64,000 nucleotides of DNA from Cupriavidus taiwanensis (lineage in GTDB: Bacteria; Pseudomonadota; Gammaproteobacteria; Burkholderiales; Burkholderiaceae), in NCBI RefSeq assembly GCF_900250075.1, contig NZ_LT977070.1, forward strand, positions 744,001 through 808,000, in the 5' to 3' direction. The position numbers and the translations under genes are program-made. Below are positions 45,483 through 54,092 of the stretch, piece after piece. Position 1 is the first letter of the stretch. Each line of letters opens with the position of its first letter. The notes under the pieces were generated by a model that worked only from the letters and a program-made list of their open reading frames with translations, was not told where the DNA came from and ran no database searches.

Positions 45483-46891
45483 CGCTGGCCCCCGGCGCTG
45501 GCGCGGTCGCGCATCAGCGCTTCGATCTCGTCGGCCAGCACCGGCACGCCGCGCGTGATCAGCTCGCAGTCGCCCTCGGTGACCACGGCGTCATCCTCGA
45601 TGCGGATGCCGATATGCCAGTAGCGCTCGGGCACGTCCTCGGCCGGGCGCACGTAGATGCCAGGCTCGATGGTCAGCACCATGCCGGGCTGCAGCGGCCG
45701 CCACGGCCGCTCGCCCTCGCCGCTGTGGCCGGTCACGCGGTACTCGCCCACGTCATGGACATCCATGCCGAGCCAGTGGCCGGTGCGGTGCATGTAGAAG
45801 CGGCGGTAGCTGCCGCTGGCCAGCACGTCGTCGAGCGTGCCTTCCTTGTTGCGGTCGAGCAGGCCGGTGTCGAGCATGCCCTGGGCCAGCACGCGCACGG
45901 CGGCGTCATGCGGCACGTTGTAGGGCACGCCGGCGCGGGTCTCGTCGATGGCGGCCTGCTGCGCGGCCACCACCAAGTCATACAGCTCGCGCTGCGCCGG
46001 CGAGAAGCGCCCCGAGACCGGGAAGGTGCGGGTGATGTCCGAGGCGTAGCCGTCGAGCTCGCAGCCGGCGTCGATCAGGCACAGGTCGCCGTCCTTCAGT
46101 TCGGCCGGGCCGGCGCGGTAGTGCAGCACGCAGGCGTTGGGGCCGGCGGCGACGATCGAGTTGTAGGCCACGCTCTGCGCGCCATGGCGGCGGAATTCAT
46201 AGAGCAGCTCGGCCTCGAGGTGGTATTCGCGCAGGCCGGCGCGGGTGGCCTGCATCGCGCGCACATGGGCGCCGGCGGAAATCGCCGCGGCGCGGCGCAT
46301 GATGGCGAGTTCGCCGGCATCCTTGAACAGCCGCATTTCGTCGAGCAGGGTGCGGATGTCGAGCGCCACCGACGGCGCGGCCACGCCGGCGCGGCCTTGC
46401 ATGCGCACCGCGTCGAGCCAGCGGCGCATCTGCATGTCGGTGCGGATCGAATCGGCCAGCGGGTAGGCCACCTGCGCGCGGTTGGCCAGCAGCGACGGCA
46501 GCGTGGCGTCGATCTCTTCGACCGAATGCGCTTCGTCGAAGCCGAACGCGGCGCGCGCGCCTTCCGGGCCGAAGCGGAAGCCGTCCCAGATCTCGCGCTC
46601 TTCATGCTTGGGGCGGCAGAACAGGATGCTGCGATCGGCCTCGGCCGGCTCGCCGGGCGCGCCGGCCACCAGCACCAGCACCGCTTCGGGCTCGGTGAAG
46701 CCGCTCAGGTAATAGAAATAGCTGTCGTGCCGGTACGGATAGTCGCTGTCGCGGTTGCGCATGGCTTCCGGCGCCGTGGGCAGGATCGCCACGCCGCCGC
46801 CGCCGGCGCGCAGGTGCTGCAGCACTCGGGCGCGGCGTTCGCGGCAGGCGGCGAGGAGGGCGGCGAGGTGGGCGTGATCGGGTGCGGACAT
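45479..46891 (-). CDS. pepP: Xaa-Pro aminopeptidase P
   Basis: A 470-residue M24B metallopeptidase that removes N-terminal residues before proline. The N-terminal domain has the AMRNRDSDYPYRHDSYFYYLSG-like signature. The metal ligands are in IDAGCELDGYASDITRTF (two Asp), GHWLGMDVHD (His) and LTIEPGIYV (Glu). The length is close to E. coli PepP. Its leader lacks a ribosome-binding site and instead carries a hairpin 6 bases before the ATG. In several bacteria pepP precedes ubiH, as here. Confidence 0.95.
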   Translation of the reverse strand: MSAPDHAHLAALLAACRERRARVLQHLRAGGGGVAILPTAPEAMRNRDSDYPYRHDSYFYYLSGFTEPEAVLVLVAGAPGEPAEADRSILFCRPKHEEREIWDGFRFGPEGARAAFGFDEAHSVEEIDATLPSLLANRAQVAYPLADSIRTDMQMRRWLDAVRMQGRAGVAAPSVALDIRTLLDEMRLFKDAGELAIMRRAAAISAGAHVRAMQATRAGLREYHLEAELLYEFRRHGAQSVAYNSIVAAGPNACVLHYRAGPAELKDGDLCLIDAGCELDGYASDITRTFPVSGRFSPAQRELYDLVVAAQQAAIDETRAGVPYNVPHDAAVRVLAQGMLDTGLLDRNKEGTLDDVLASGSYRRFYMHRTGHWLGMDVHDVGEYRVTGHSGEGERPWRPLQPGMVLTIEPGIYVRPAEDVPERYWHIGIRIEDDAVVTEGDCELITRGVPVLADEIEALMRDRASAGGQR

Positions 46892-46897
46892 TGGTCT

Positions 46898-46927
46898 GGC
46901 CTGATAAGGAGGATCAGGCCGATTCTA
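46898..46927 (-). promoter_or_regulatory. Hairpin/dyad and -10 box in front of pepP
   Basis: On the minus strand GGCCTGAT and ATCAGGCC (8-bp perfect arms, 46898-46920) enclose CCTCCTT and end 6 bases before the pepP ATG. The -10-like TAGAAT (46922-46927) abuts the dyad. No Shine-Dalgarno site is present. The element could be a DNA operator over the start site or an RNA hairpin showing an anti-Shine-Dalgarno loop. Confidence 0.6.
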
Positions 46928-46974
46928 CCGCCGCTGGCGGCGCCGCTGCGCCAGTGGCGCCAAAGTCGCGCGCG

Positions 46975-47700
46975 CTAGCGCCCCGGTGCGGCCGACAGCA
47001 TCGCGTCCAGCTCCGTCAGCTGCGCCGGCGTGCCGACGTTCTCCCAGCGACCGTCGAAGCGCTCGCCGGTGGCGGTGCCGGCGGCGATGCCGGCATGGTA
47101 GATCGGCGTCATCGCCAGCCGCGTGCCCGGCACGATATCGGTAAACAGCCGGGTGTCGTACAGCCCGATATTGCCGAAGGTGAGGCGCGCGCCGGTGGCC
47201 GGCTCGGCCTCGAGCGAGAGCCGGCCGTGGTCGTCCAGCGCGAAATCCCCGCGCGGATGGAACGGCGGGTTCGGCACCATCACCAGGTGCATGTGCGGCG
47301 CGGCCGCGCCCGCCAGCGCCTGCGCGCGCGGCAGCAGCGCGCGGAAATCGTAGTCGCAGAAGATGTCGCCGGACACCGCCAGGAAGATCTCGCCGCGGAC
47401 CGGGTCGTGCGACAGCAGCGGCAGGGCCTTGGCGATGCCGCCGGCGGTTTCCAGCGCCTCGCCCTCAGCCGAATAGGCGATGCGCACGCCGAAGCGGCTG
47501 CCGTCGCCCAGCGCCGCTTCGATCTGCGCGCCCAGCCAGGCGTGGTTGATGACGATGTCGCGCAGCCCGGCGCGCGCCAGCGCTTCGATCTTCCAGACGA
47601 TCAGCGGCTTGCCGCCCACCGCCAGCAGCGGCTTGGGGCAGGCATCGGTCAGCGGACGCATGCGGTCGCCGCGGCCGGCGGCAAAGATCATCACCTTCAT
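46975..47700 (-). CDS. murU: N-acetylmuramate-1-phosphate uridylyltransferase
   Basis: A 241-residue nucleotidyltransferase. The activating loop AAGRGDRMRPLTDACPKPLL is diagnostic, with the metal-binding Asp in AVSGDIFCDYDF near residue 108. The MurU function (MurNAc-1-P plus UTP to UDP-MurNAc) is chosen over generic glucose-1-P enzymes because of length, the GNIGLYD and ENVGTPAQL segments and the nearby amgK. It would return cell-wall MurNAc to peptidoglycan synthesis without the fosfomycin-sensitive de novo steps. The azlD stop overlaps its ATG. Confidence 0.88.
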   Translation of the reverse strand: MKVMIFAAGRGDRMRPLTDACPKPLLAVGGKPLIVWKIEALARAGLRDIVINHAWLGAQIEAALGDGSRFGVRIAYSAEGEALETAGGIAKALPLLSHDPVRGEIFLAVSGDIFCDYDFRALLPRAQALAGAAAPHMHLVMVPNPPFHPRGDFALDDHGRLSLEAEPATGARLTFGNIGLYDTRLFTDIVPGTRLAMTPIYHAGIAAGTATGERFDGRWENVGTPAQLTELDAMLSAAPGR

Positions 47701-48023
47701 CGGAACAGGGCCTCCAGGGCAAGCAGCGTGGCCATGCCGCCGGCAATGGTCCAGCCCACGCTGCGGGTACGTGCGGCAATCAGGATGGCGACCACGCCGG
47801 CCACCAGCCTGGCGTTGGTCGGGGTCAGGGCGAGCTCGCCCTGCTGCATCAGCAGGTCGGGTGCGATCAGCGCCGACAGCATCGCGGCCGGCACGAACTG
47901 CAGCGCGGTGCGAAACCACGACGGCAGCCGCACCCGGCCTTCGACGGCAATGAACGACAGGCGGATCAGGAAGGTGGCCAGGCCCGCGGCCAGGAACACC
48001 CACAGCAGCGTCAGCGCGCTCAT
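47697..48023 (-). CDS. azlD: AzlD family branched-chain amino acid transport subunit
   Basis: A 108-residue membrane protein with three to four hydrophobic segments, the small partner of AzlC. The AzlD signature is visible as AGLATFLIRLSF near the start and FVPAAMLSALIAPD in the middle. AzlCD pairs export branched-chain amino acids or analogues (azaleucine resistance in Bacillus). Its start overlaps the azlC stop, and its stop overlaps the murU start. It therefore sits inside what is otherwise the amgK-murU pair. Confidence 0.9.
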   Translation of the reverse strand: MSALTLLWVFLAAGLATFLIRLSFIAVEGRVRLPSWFRTALQFVPAAMLSALIAPDLLMQQGELALTPTNARLVAGVVAILIAARTRSVGWTIAGGMATLLALEALFR

Positions 48024-48823
48024 GCGGCCTCCTTGCCGGCGGTGCCTGCGGTGCCGCCGTCGGCGGCGTGGCTGGCGGCACGGGGCCCGGGGCGGTTGCC
48101 GCGTCCCAGCACCAGCATGCCGACGGCGATGCCGCCCAGCGCCGCCACCATCAGCCCGAGCTTGTGCGGCAGGCTGTAGCAGGCCACCGCCAGCGCACTG
48201 GCCGCCAGCGCCGCGGCGACATGCGAGCGGTGCCTGAGGCCCGGCACGATGATGCCGATAAAGGTCAGCGGCAGGAAGAAATCCAGCGGCCAGTGGCGCG
48301 GCACCTGGGCGCCGACCAGCACCCCGGCCAGCGTCGACAGCTGCCAGCTGGCCCACAGCGCGAAGCCGCCGCCAAAGTAATACCAGTGGCGGTAGCGGGC
48401 GCGCGGGCCGGTGTCGCCCAGCCGGTGCGTCATCGCGGCAAAGGCCTCGTCGGTCAGCAGGTAGGCGATCAGCGCCTTCCAGCGCCGCGGCAGGTGGGCC
48501 AGCGTCGGCGCGATGGTGGCCGAGTACAGCGCGTGGCGCAGGTTGACCATGGCCACCGTCAGCGTGATCACCACCGCCGGGGTGCCGGCGGTCCACAGCT
48601 GGGTCAGGATCATCTGCGAGGCGCCGCCGAACACGATCGCGCTCATGGCGCAGGCGAGCCAGGCGGGCATGCCCGCGCCGACCGCCAGCACGCCGTAGAT
48701 CAGCCCGAACGGCACCACGCCCAGCAGCATCGGCGCGAGCGCGCGCGCGCCGGCCAGCCATTCGCCGGCGGCGGTGATGGCGGGCGCGGCATTGTCGTCC
48801 GGACCGGTTGCGTCGGCGCGCAT
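48020..48823 (-). CDS. azlC: AzlC family branched-chain amino acid transport subunit
   Basis: A 267-residue inner-membrane protein of the AzlC/YgaZ family with about six helices. Conserved segments are VPFGLIYGVLAVGAGMP, NLRHALYSA and YLLTDEAFAAMTHR. It works with AzlD as a branched-chain amino acid exporter. Four bases separate it from amgK upstream. There is no adjacent Lrp-type regulator. Confidence 0.93.
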   Translation of the reverse strand: MRADATGPDDNAAPAITAAGEWLAGARALAPMLLGVVPFGLIYGVLAVGAGMPAWLACAMSAIVFGGASQMILTQLWTAGTPAVVITLTVAMVNLRHALYSATIAPTLAHLPRRWKALIAYLLTDEAFAAMTHRLGDTGPRARYRHWYYFGGGFALWASWQLSTLAGVLVGAQVPRHWPLDFFLPLTFIGIIVPGLRHRSHVAAALAASALAVACYSLPHKLGLMVAALGGIAVGMLVLGRGNRPGPRAASHAADGGTAGTAGKEAA

Positions 48824-48827
48824 GGCG

Positions 48828-49862
48828 TCAGAACGTATAGCCGGCCGGGCTGGACACGCCTTCGAGCGCGTCCAGCAGGCGGATCAGCTTGCGCAATTCT
48901 GTATAGCGCCCGGCCACCTGGCGCGTGTACTTCATCACCAGCGGCAGGTTGGCGAGGTAGCCGTCCTTGCCGTCGCGGTGGTACAGGCGGGCAAAGATGC
49001 CCAGCACCTTGAGATGGCGCTGCAGCCCCATCCACTCGAAGTCGCGGTAGAACTCGCCGAAGTCGGGGTTGACCGGCAGCGCGGCCTTGCGCGCGCGCTC
49101 CCAGTAGCGGATCAGCCAGTCCAGCTGCTGCTCCTCATCCCATTCGATATAGGCATCGCGCCACAGCGACACCGCATCGTAGGTGATCGGGCCGGTCACC
49201 GCGTCCTGGAAGTCCAGCACGCCCGGGTTGGCGGTGCCCTCGAGCACCATCAGGTTGCGCGAGTGGAAATCGCGGTGCACGTACACCTGGGGCTGGGCGA
49301 GGTTATTGGCTAGCAGCGCTTCCGTCACTTCGTGCCAGTCGGCCTGCTGGGCCTCGGACAGCGTGGCGCCGAGGTGCCTGGCCACGTACCACTGCGGGAA
49401 CAGGTCGAGTTCGCGCTGCAGCAGCGCGCGGTCGTAGGCGGGCAGCTCGCCGGGGCGCGTGGCGGCCTGGATGCGGACCAGCGCGGCGGCTGCGTCGGTG
49501 TAGAGGCCGTGCGCGGAGGAATCGTCCAGCTTCGACAGGTAGGTCTGGCTGCCAAGGTCGGCCAGCAGCAGGAAACCCTGTTCCAGATCCTGCGCCAGCA
49601 CCGTCGGCACGGTCACGCCGGCGTCGCCGAACAGCCCGCACACGTGGATGAACGGGCGGCAGTCCTCGTGCGCCGGCGGGGCGTCCATCACGATCGCGGT
49701 GGGATGCGCGCGATGGCCGGTGCGGACGCGGAAATAGCGCCGGAAGCTGGCATCGGCCGAAGCCGGCACGCAGGAATCGGGATCGGCGGACCATGCCGGT
49801 CCGAGTCCGGCCACCCAGGCCTTGAGCTGGTCCAGGCGCGGGTCGTGGGAAAGAGCTGCCAT
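48828..49862 (-). CDS. amgK: N-acetylmuramate / N-acetylglucosamine anomeric kinase
   Basis: A 344-residue kinase of the aminoglycoside phosphotransferase fold. The catalytic loop is VYVHRDFHSRNLMV (H-x-D-x4-N) near residue 215, and the metal-binding DFQ is in GVLDFQDAVTG. AmgK phosphorylates MurNAc at C1, and MurU then makes UDP-MurNAc. The AmgK call rests on fold, length and the well-known position next to lptD. The start at 49862 fits the family. It is divergent from lptD. Confidence 0.9.
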   Translation of the reverse strand: MAALSHDPRLDQLKAWVAGLGPAWSADPDSCVPASADASFRRYFRVRTGHRAHPTAIVMDAPPAHEDCRPFIHVCGLFGDAGVTVPTVLAQDLEQGFLLLADLGSQTYLSKLDDSSAHGLYTDAAAALVRIQAATRPGELPAYDRALLQRELDLFPQWYVARHLGATLSEAQQADWHEVTEALLANNLAQPQVYVHRDFHSRNLMVLEGTANPGVLDFQDAVTGPITYDAVSLWRDAYIEWDEEQQLDWLIRYWERARKAALPVNPDFGEFYRDFEWMGLQRHLKVLGIFARLYHRDGKDGYLANLPLVMKYTRQVAGRYTELRKLIRLLDALEGVSSPAGYTF

Positions 49863-49980
49863 ACAGGTACTTGTCGGAGGCACGTGTGGGGATGGGGCGC
49901 GGGGCGGAACGAAAGTGAGAGCCCTCGATGACCGGAAATGAAACCGGAAGTAAGCGGCAAGAGCACCCCGGGTTGCCCCG

Positions 49981-49986
49981 TATAAT
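49981..49986 (+). promoter_or_regulatory. -10 box probably serving lptD
   Basis: A perfect TATAAT lies 125 bp before lptD, in the divergent gap from amgK. No convincing -35 is visible at 16-18 bases upstream. The leader would be about 120 bases and GC-rich. Confidence 0.4.
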
Positions 49987-50111
49987 ACCCGACCAGACCG
50001 GGGCGCCGGTGGCCTCCGGCAGGGGCCGCGTTGCCCCGCAGCCTGCCCCGGCGGGGGCCTGGCGGCCTGCAGGCGAGCCGCTGCCCGTGCCGAGACTGAC
50101 CACCCGTGCGA

Positions 50112-52553
50112 ATGACCGAACCACAACGATCACCGAACAACAGGGCCTTGCCTTCGCCTGCTTTCCCCCGCGCCCCGGCCCGAGCCCGGCGCGGCGGCAG
50201 CCTGCACGCGGGCGCGCTGCGCCCGCTGGTGCTGGCCATGGCCGGCCTGTCGGCCGGCGCCCATGGGCAGATCACCGGCTCGGCGATCCCCGACCTCGAC
50301 CAGGTCGAGCCGGTGTTCGAAGCCGCGCCGCCGGCGCCGCCGCTGCCGGTGGAGTCCGGCGAACTGGTGCCGCGCCTGGCCGAGCCCGCCGCCAGGGCCG
50401 AGTCCGATCCCGACGCCCCCACCTTCATCGAAGCCGACCGCATGACCGGCTACAGCGAGCGCGGCGTCGAACTCGAAGGCCATGCCGAACTGCGCCGCGA
50501 CGGCGGCGTAATCAAGGGCGACAAGCTGACCTACGACCAGGACACCGACGAGGCCTTCGCGCAGGGCAATGTGCGCATGTCGCGCGGCGGCGCGCTGGCG
50601 GTGGGGCCGGAAGCGCGGCTCAAGGTCGAGGCCAACGAAGGCTACATGCTGTCGCCGGACTACTATTTCCAGCAGACCGGCGGCACCGGCAAGGCCGAGC
50701 GCATCGATTTCCTCGACCAGAACCGCAGCACGGCCCGGCAGGCGTCGTACACCACCTGCTCGCCCGACAATGCCGACTGGTATTTCAGCGCCAACCGGAT
50801 CGACCTGGACAGCGACCGCCAGGTGGGCGTGGCCTACGGCGGCGTGCTGAACTTCTTCGGCGTGCCGATCGCGGCCGCGCCCGCGTTCAGCTTCCCGCTG
50901 AACGACGATCGCCGCAGCGGCTTCCTGCCGCCGCTGATGGGCTACAGCTCGAAGTCCGGTTTCGACGTCACCGCGCCGTACTACGTCAATATCGCGCCCA
51001 ACCGCGACCTGACCATCTACCCACGGCTGATGACCGAGCGCGGGCTGCAGCTCGGCGGCGAATACCGCTATCTGAGCGAGACCTACTCCGGGCGCGTGCG
51101 CGCCGAGTTCCTGCCGGACGACAGGAAGACCAACTCGAACCGCTGGGCCTATTCGCTGCAGCATACCCAGCGGCTGGCGCCGGGACTGGCCGCGTACCTG
51201 AACCTGAACCGGGTGTCCGATGACCGCTACCCGGACGACTTCAACCGCAGCGTGTCGCAATCGACGCTGCGGCAGTACACGCAGGAGGGCGGCGTCACCT
51301 ACAACTGGCAGGACTTCACCCTGCTGGCGCGGGTACAGAAGTTCCAGACGCTGCGCCCCAGCGAGCCCTCGTACGAGCGCGTGCCGCAGCTGAACGGCAA
51401 GTACATCCGCTATGACATGGGCGGCTTCGACGTGCAGATGGAAGCCGACTACACCCGCTTCCGCATCCCGCTGACGTCCACCGGCTTCCAGCAGCCGCAG
51501 GGCGAGCGCATGTATTTCCAGCCCAGCATCAGCTACCCAATCGTGCGCGCGGGCTGGTACGTCACGCCCAAGGTGTCGTTCAACGCCGCGCAGTACCAGA
51601 TGGAAGCGGCCACCAACACGCCGACCGCGCAGAACAACCTGTCGCGCGCGATCCCGACCGTCAGCCTGGATTCGGGCATGACCTTCGAGCGCGACGCGCC
51701 GACCATCAGCCGCCTGTTCGGGGTCAACTACGTGCAGACGCTGGAGCCGCGCCTGTTCTACGTCTACACGCCGTTCCGCGACCAGAGCCAGTTCCCGCTG
51801 TTCGACACGGTGCAGTCCGACTTCGGCTACGGCCAGATCTTCAGCGAGAACCCGTTCACCGGCTACGACCGCATCGCCGACAACAACAAGCTGACCGGCG
51901 GCGTGACCACGCGCCTGATCGAGTCCGATACCGGCATCGAACGCTTCCGCGGCACCATTGCCCAGCGCTATGACTTCACCGGGCAGCGCGTGCAGCTCAA
52001 CGGCACGCTGGCCGATCCCAAGTCGGGCTCGTCGGACCTGCTCGCCGCCACCACCATCCAGCTGTTCCGCGGCTACTATCTGGATGCGGGGGTGCAGTAC
52101 AACCCCGATTCGGACCGGATCAGCTACGGCAATGTGGCGTTTACCTACCGCCCCGAGTCGCGCAAGGTGTTCAACGCCGGCTACCGCTACCGCCGGCCGA
52201 CCTCGGTGACCGACAATACCGCGATCGACCAGTTCGAGCTGTCTAGCCAGTGGCCGATCACGCGCCGGGCCTACGGCATCGCGCGCTTCGCCTTCGACCT
52301 GACCGCCAGCCAGATGGTCGATGCGCTCGCCGGCGTCGAGTACGCCGCGGACTGCTGGGTCGGCCGCGTGGTCTACCAGCGTTTCCGCAACACCACCCAG
52401 GGCTACACCGGGCGGGTCTTCCTGCAGGTGGAGTTCCGTGGCCTTTCCAAGATCGGGTCCAACCCGTTGAACATCCTGCGCCTGAACGTGCCGGGCTACG
52501 AGCCGGTCTCGGCCAAGCCGGTGCCGACGACCCAGTTCGATCACTATGAATGA
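50112..52553 (+). CDS. lptD: LPS-assembly outer membrane protein LptD
   Basis: An 813-residue protein that inserts lipopolysaccharide into the outer leaflet. A signal peptide ends near residue 50 (LSAGAHGQ). The periplasmic OstA/LptA-like domain (about 95-230) contains IEADRMTGYSERGVELEG and ASYTTCSPDNADWYF, with one of the disulfide cysteines. The rest is a 26-strand beta barrel, whose cysteine AADCWVGR is near residue 750. It ends at FDHYE. A GTG two codons upstream is an alternative start. It leads the lptD-surA-pdxA-rsmA-trpS run. Confidence 0.95.
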   Translation: MTEPQRSPNNRALPSPAFPRAPARARRGGSLHAGALRPLVLAMAGLSAGAHGQITGSAIPDLDQVEPVFEAAPPAPPLPVESGELVPRLAEPAARAESDPDAPTFIEADRMTGYSERGVELEGHAELRRDGGVIKGDKLTYDQDTDEAFAQGNVRMSRGGALAVGPEARLKVEANEGYMLSPDYYFQQTGGTGKAERIDFLDQNRSTARQASYTTCSPDNADWYFSANRIDLDSDRQVGVAYGGVLNFFGVPIAAAPAFSFPLNDDRRSGFLPPLMGYSSKSGFDVTAPYYVNIAPNRDLTIYPRLMTERGLQLGGEYRYLSETYSGRVRAEFLPDDRKTNSNRWAYSLQHTQRLAPGLAAYLNLNRVSDDRYPDDFNRSVSQSTLRQYTQEGGVTYNWQDFTLLARVQKFQTLRPSEPSYERVPQLNGKYIRYDMGGFDVQMEADYTRFRIPLTSTGFQQPQGERMYFQPSISYPIVRAGWYVTPKVSFNAAQYQMEAATNTPTAQNNLSRAIPTVSLDSGMTFERDAPTISRLFGVNYVQTLEPRLFYVYTPFRDQSQFPLFDTVQSDFGYGQIFSENPFTGYDRIADNNKLTGGVTTRLIESDTGIERFRGTIAQRYDFTGQRVQLNGTLADPKSGSSDLLAATTIQLFRGYYLDAGVQYNPDSDRISYGNVAFTYRPESRKVFNAGYRYRRPTSVTDNTAIDQFELSSQWPITRRAYGIARFAFDLTASQMVDALAGVEYAADCWVGRVVYQRFRNTTQGYTGRVFLQVEFRGLSKIGSNPLNILRLNVPGYEPVSAKPVPTTQFDHYE

Positions 52554-52562
52554 CGGATTACG

Positions 52563-54035
52563 ATGAAACGTCAAGAATTCGCCGTGTTTTCCTTTTTGCT
52601 GACGTCCTGGCACCGGCTGCTGTTGCCGGCCGTGCTGGCCGCGATGGCGATGCCCGCCGCCGCGCAACTGAAGGCGCCCGGGACGCCGCGCGCCAGCGGC
52701 ATTTTCGTGCCGCAGGCGTCCGATGTCACCGCGCCGTCCAGCCAGCCCAAGCTGGGCGTGCCGCAGGCCGGCGGCCAGAAGCGCTCGCAGCTGATCGACG
52801 AAGTGGTGGCGGTGGTCAACAACAGCGTGATCACGCGGCGCGAACTGCTTGACCGCGCCGACGAGATCGAGAGCCAGCTGCGTGCCGGCGGCCGTCCGGT
52901 ACCCGCGCGCGCCGACCTGCTGGGCGAGGTGCTCGAGCGCCTGGTGATGGAGCGCGTGCAGACCCAGGCCGCGCAGGACGCCGGCATCCGCGTCACCGAC
53001 CAGGAAGTCGACCGCGCGATCGAATCGGTGGCCCAGCAGAACCAGATGAACGCGGCCGAGCTGCGCCGCCGGGTCGAGGGCAGCGGCATGACCTGGACCA
53101 AGTACCGCGACGAGCTGCGCAAGCAGGTGCAGGTGATCCGCCTGCGCGAGCGCGAGGTCGACTCCAAGGTGCAGGTCTACGACGGCGAGATCGACAACTA
53201 CCTGGCGGCGCGCGGCGGCCAGGGCGCGGCCGGCGGCCCGACCGAATACAACATGGCGCAGATCCTCGTGCGCGTGCCCGAGAATGCCTCGGACGCGCAG
53301 AAGCAGGCGCTGCGCGCCAAGGCCGACGGGCTGCTCAAGCAGGCCCTGGAGGGCGCCGACTTCGCGCAGCTGGCGCAGGCCAGCTCCGAAGGGCCCGAAG
53401 CGGCCCAGGGCGGTGCCATGGGCTTCCGCGAAATCGGCCGCCTGCCGGCGCTGTTCGCCAATGCCGTGGTCGACCTGCAGCCGGGCGCGGTGGCGCCGCA
53501 GGTGGTCGAGAGCGCCGCCGGCTTCCACGTGATCAAGCTGGTGGCCAAGCGCGCGGCGCCGGCCTCGGGCCCGGCCGCGGCCGGCAAGATCACGCAGACC
53601 CAGGTGCGCCACATCCTGATCCGCACCGGCCCCAACATGCCCGAGGCCGAGGCGCGCCGCCAGCTCGGCACGCTGCGCGACCGCATCACCCATGGCGGCG
53701 ACTTTGCCGATGCGGCCAGGCGCTTCTCGCAGGACGGCTCGGCGCAGAACGGCGGCGACCTGGGCTGGGTGTCGCCGGGCGAACTGGTGCCCGAGTTCGA
53801 GCAGGCCATGAGCCGGCTGCGCCCGAACGAGATCTCCGAGCCGGTGGTCACGCAGTTCGGCGTGCACCTGATCCAGGTGCTGAACCGCCGCGAGACCGAG
53901 CTGTCGCCGGAGAAGCAGCGCGACTTTGCCCGCGCCGAGGTCCGCGAGCAGAAGCTGCGCGCCGCCTATGATGACTGGGTGCGCCAGCTGCGTTCGCAGG
54001 CGTACGTGGAGTACCGGGTCAACCGGCAGCGCTGA
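52563..54035 (+). CDS. surA: Periplasmic chaperone / peptidyl-prolyl isomerase SurA
   Basis: A 490-residue SurA. The signal peptide is cleaved after PAAA near residue 37. The SurA N-domain (about 75-200) opens VVAVVNNSVITRRELLDRA. Two parvulin domains follow, marked by QAQASSEGPEAAQGGAMGF-type and RFSQDGSAQNGGDLGWVSPG motifs. It escorts unfolded outer-membrane proteins, including LptD, to the BAM complex. The start is 9 bp after the lptD stop, so the chaperone is made together with a major client. Confidence 0.96.
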   Translation: MKRQEFAVFSFLLTSWHRLLLPAVLAAMAMPAAAQLKAPGTPRASGIFVPQASDVTAPSSQPKLGVPQAGGQKRSQLIDEVVAVVNNSVITRRELLDRADEIESQLRAGGRPVPARADLLGEVLERLVMERVQTQAAQDAGIRVTDQEVDRAIESVAQQNQMNAAELRRRVEGSGMTWTKYRDELRKQVQVIRLREREVDSKVQVYDGEIDNYLAARGGQGAAGGPTEYNMAQILVRVPENASDAQKQALRAKADGLLKQALEGADFAQLAQASSEGPEAAQGGAMGFREIGRLPALFANAVVDLQPGAVAPQVVESAAGFHVIKLVAKRAAPASGPAAAGKITQTQVRHILIRTGPNMPEAEARRQLGTLRDRITHGGDFADAARRFSQDGSAQNGGDLGWVSPGELVPEFEQAMSRLRPNEISEPVVTQFGVHLIQVLNRRETELSPEKQRDFARAEVREQKLRAAYDDWVRQLRSQAYVEYRVNRQR

Positions 54036-54092
54036 CGCGCCGGTGCCCGTCTGCCCGTCCGTCCATCAGCGCCGCCACCCGCGCCCACCGAC

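Noticed and set aside
46882..48237. A plus-strand frame near a good AAGGAGG at 46906-46912
   Set aside because: The AAGGAGG is the complement of the loop of the pepP dyad. The frame runs antisense to murU, azlD and azlC, and starts before the AAGGAGG.
50130..53867. A 1245-codon open frame on the minus strand across lptD and surA
   Set aside because: It spans two certain genes and the gap between them, shows no recognisable motif and has antisense-like composition. Third-position GC bias explains the absence of stops.
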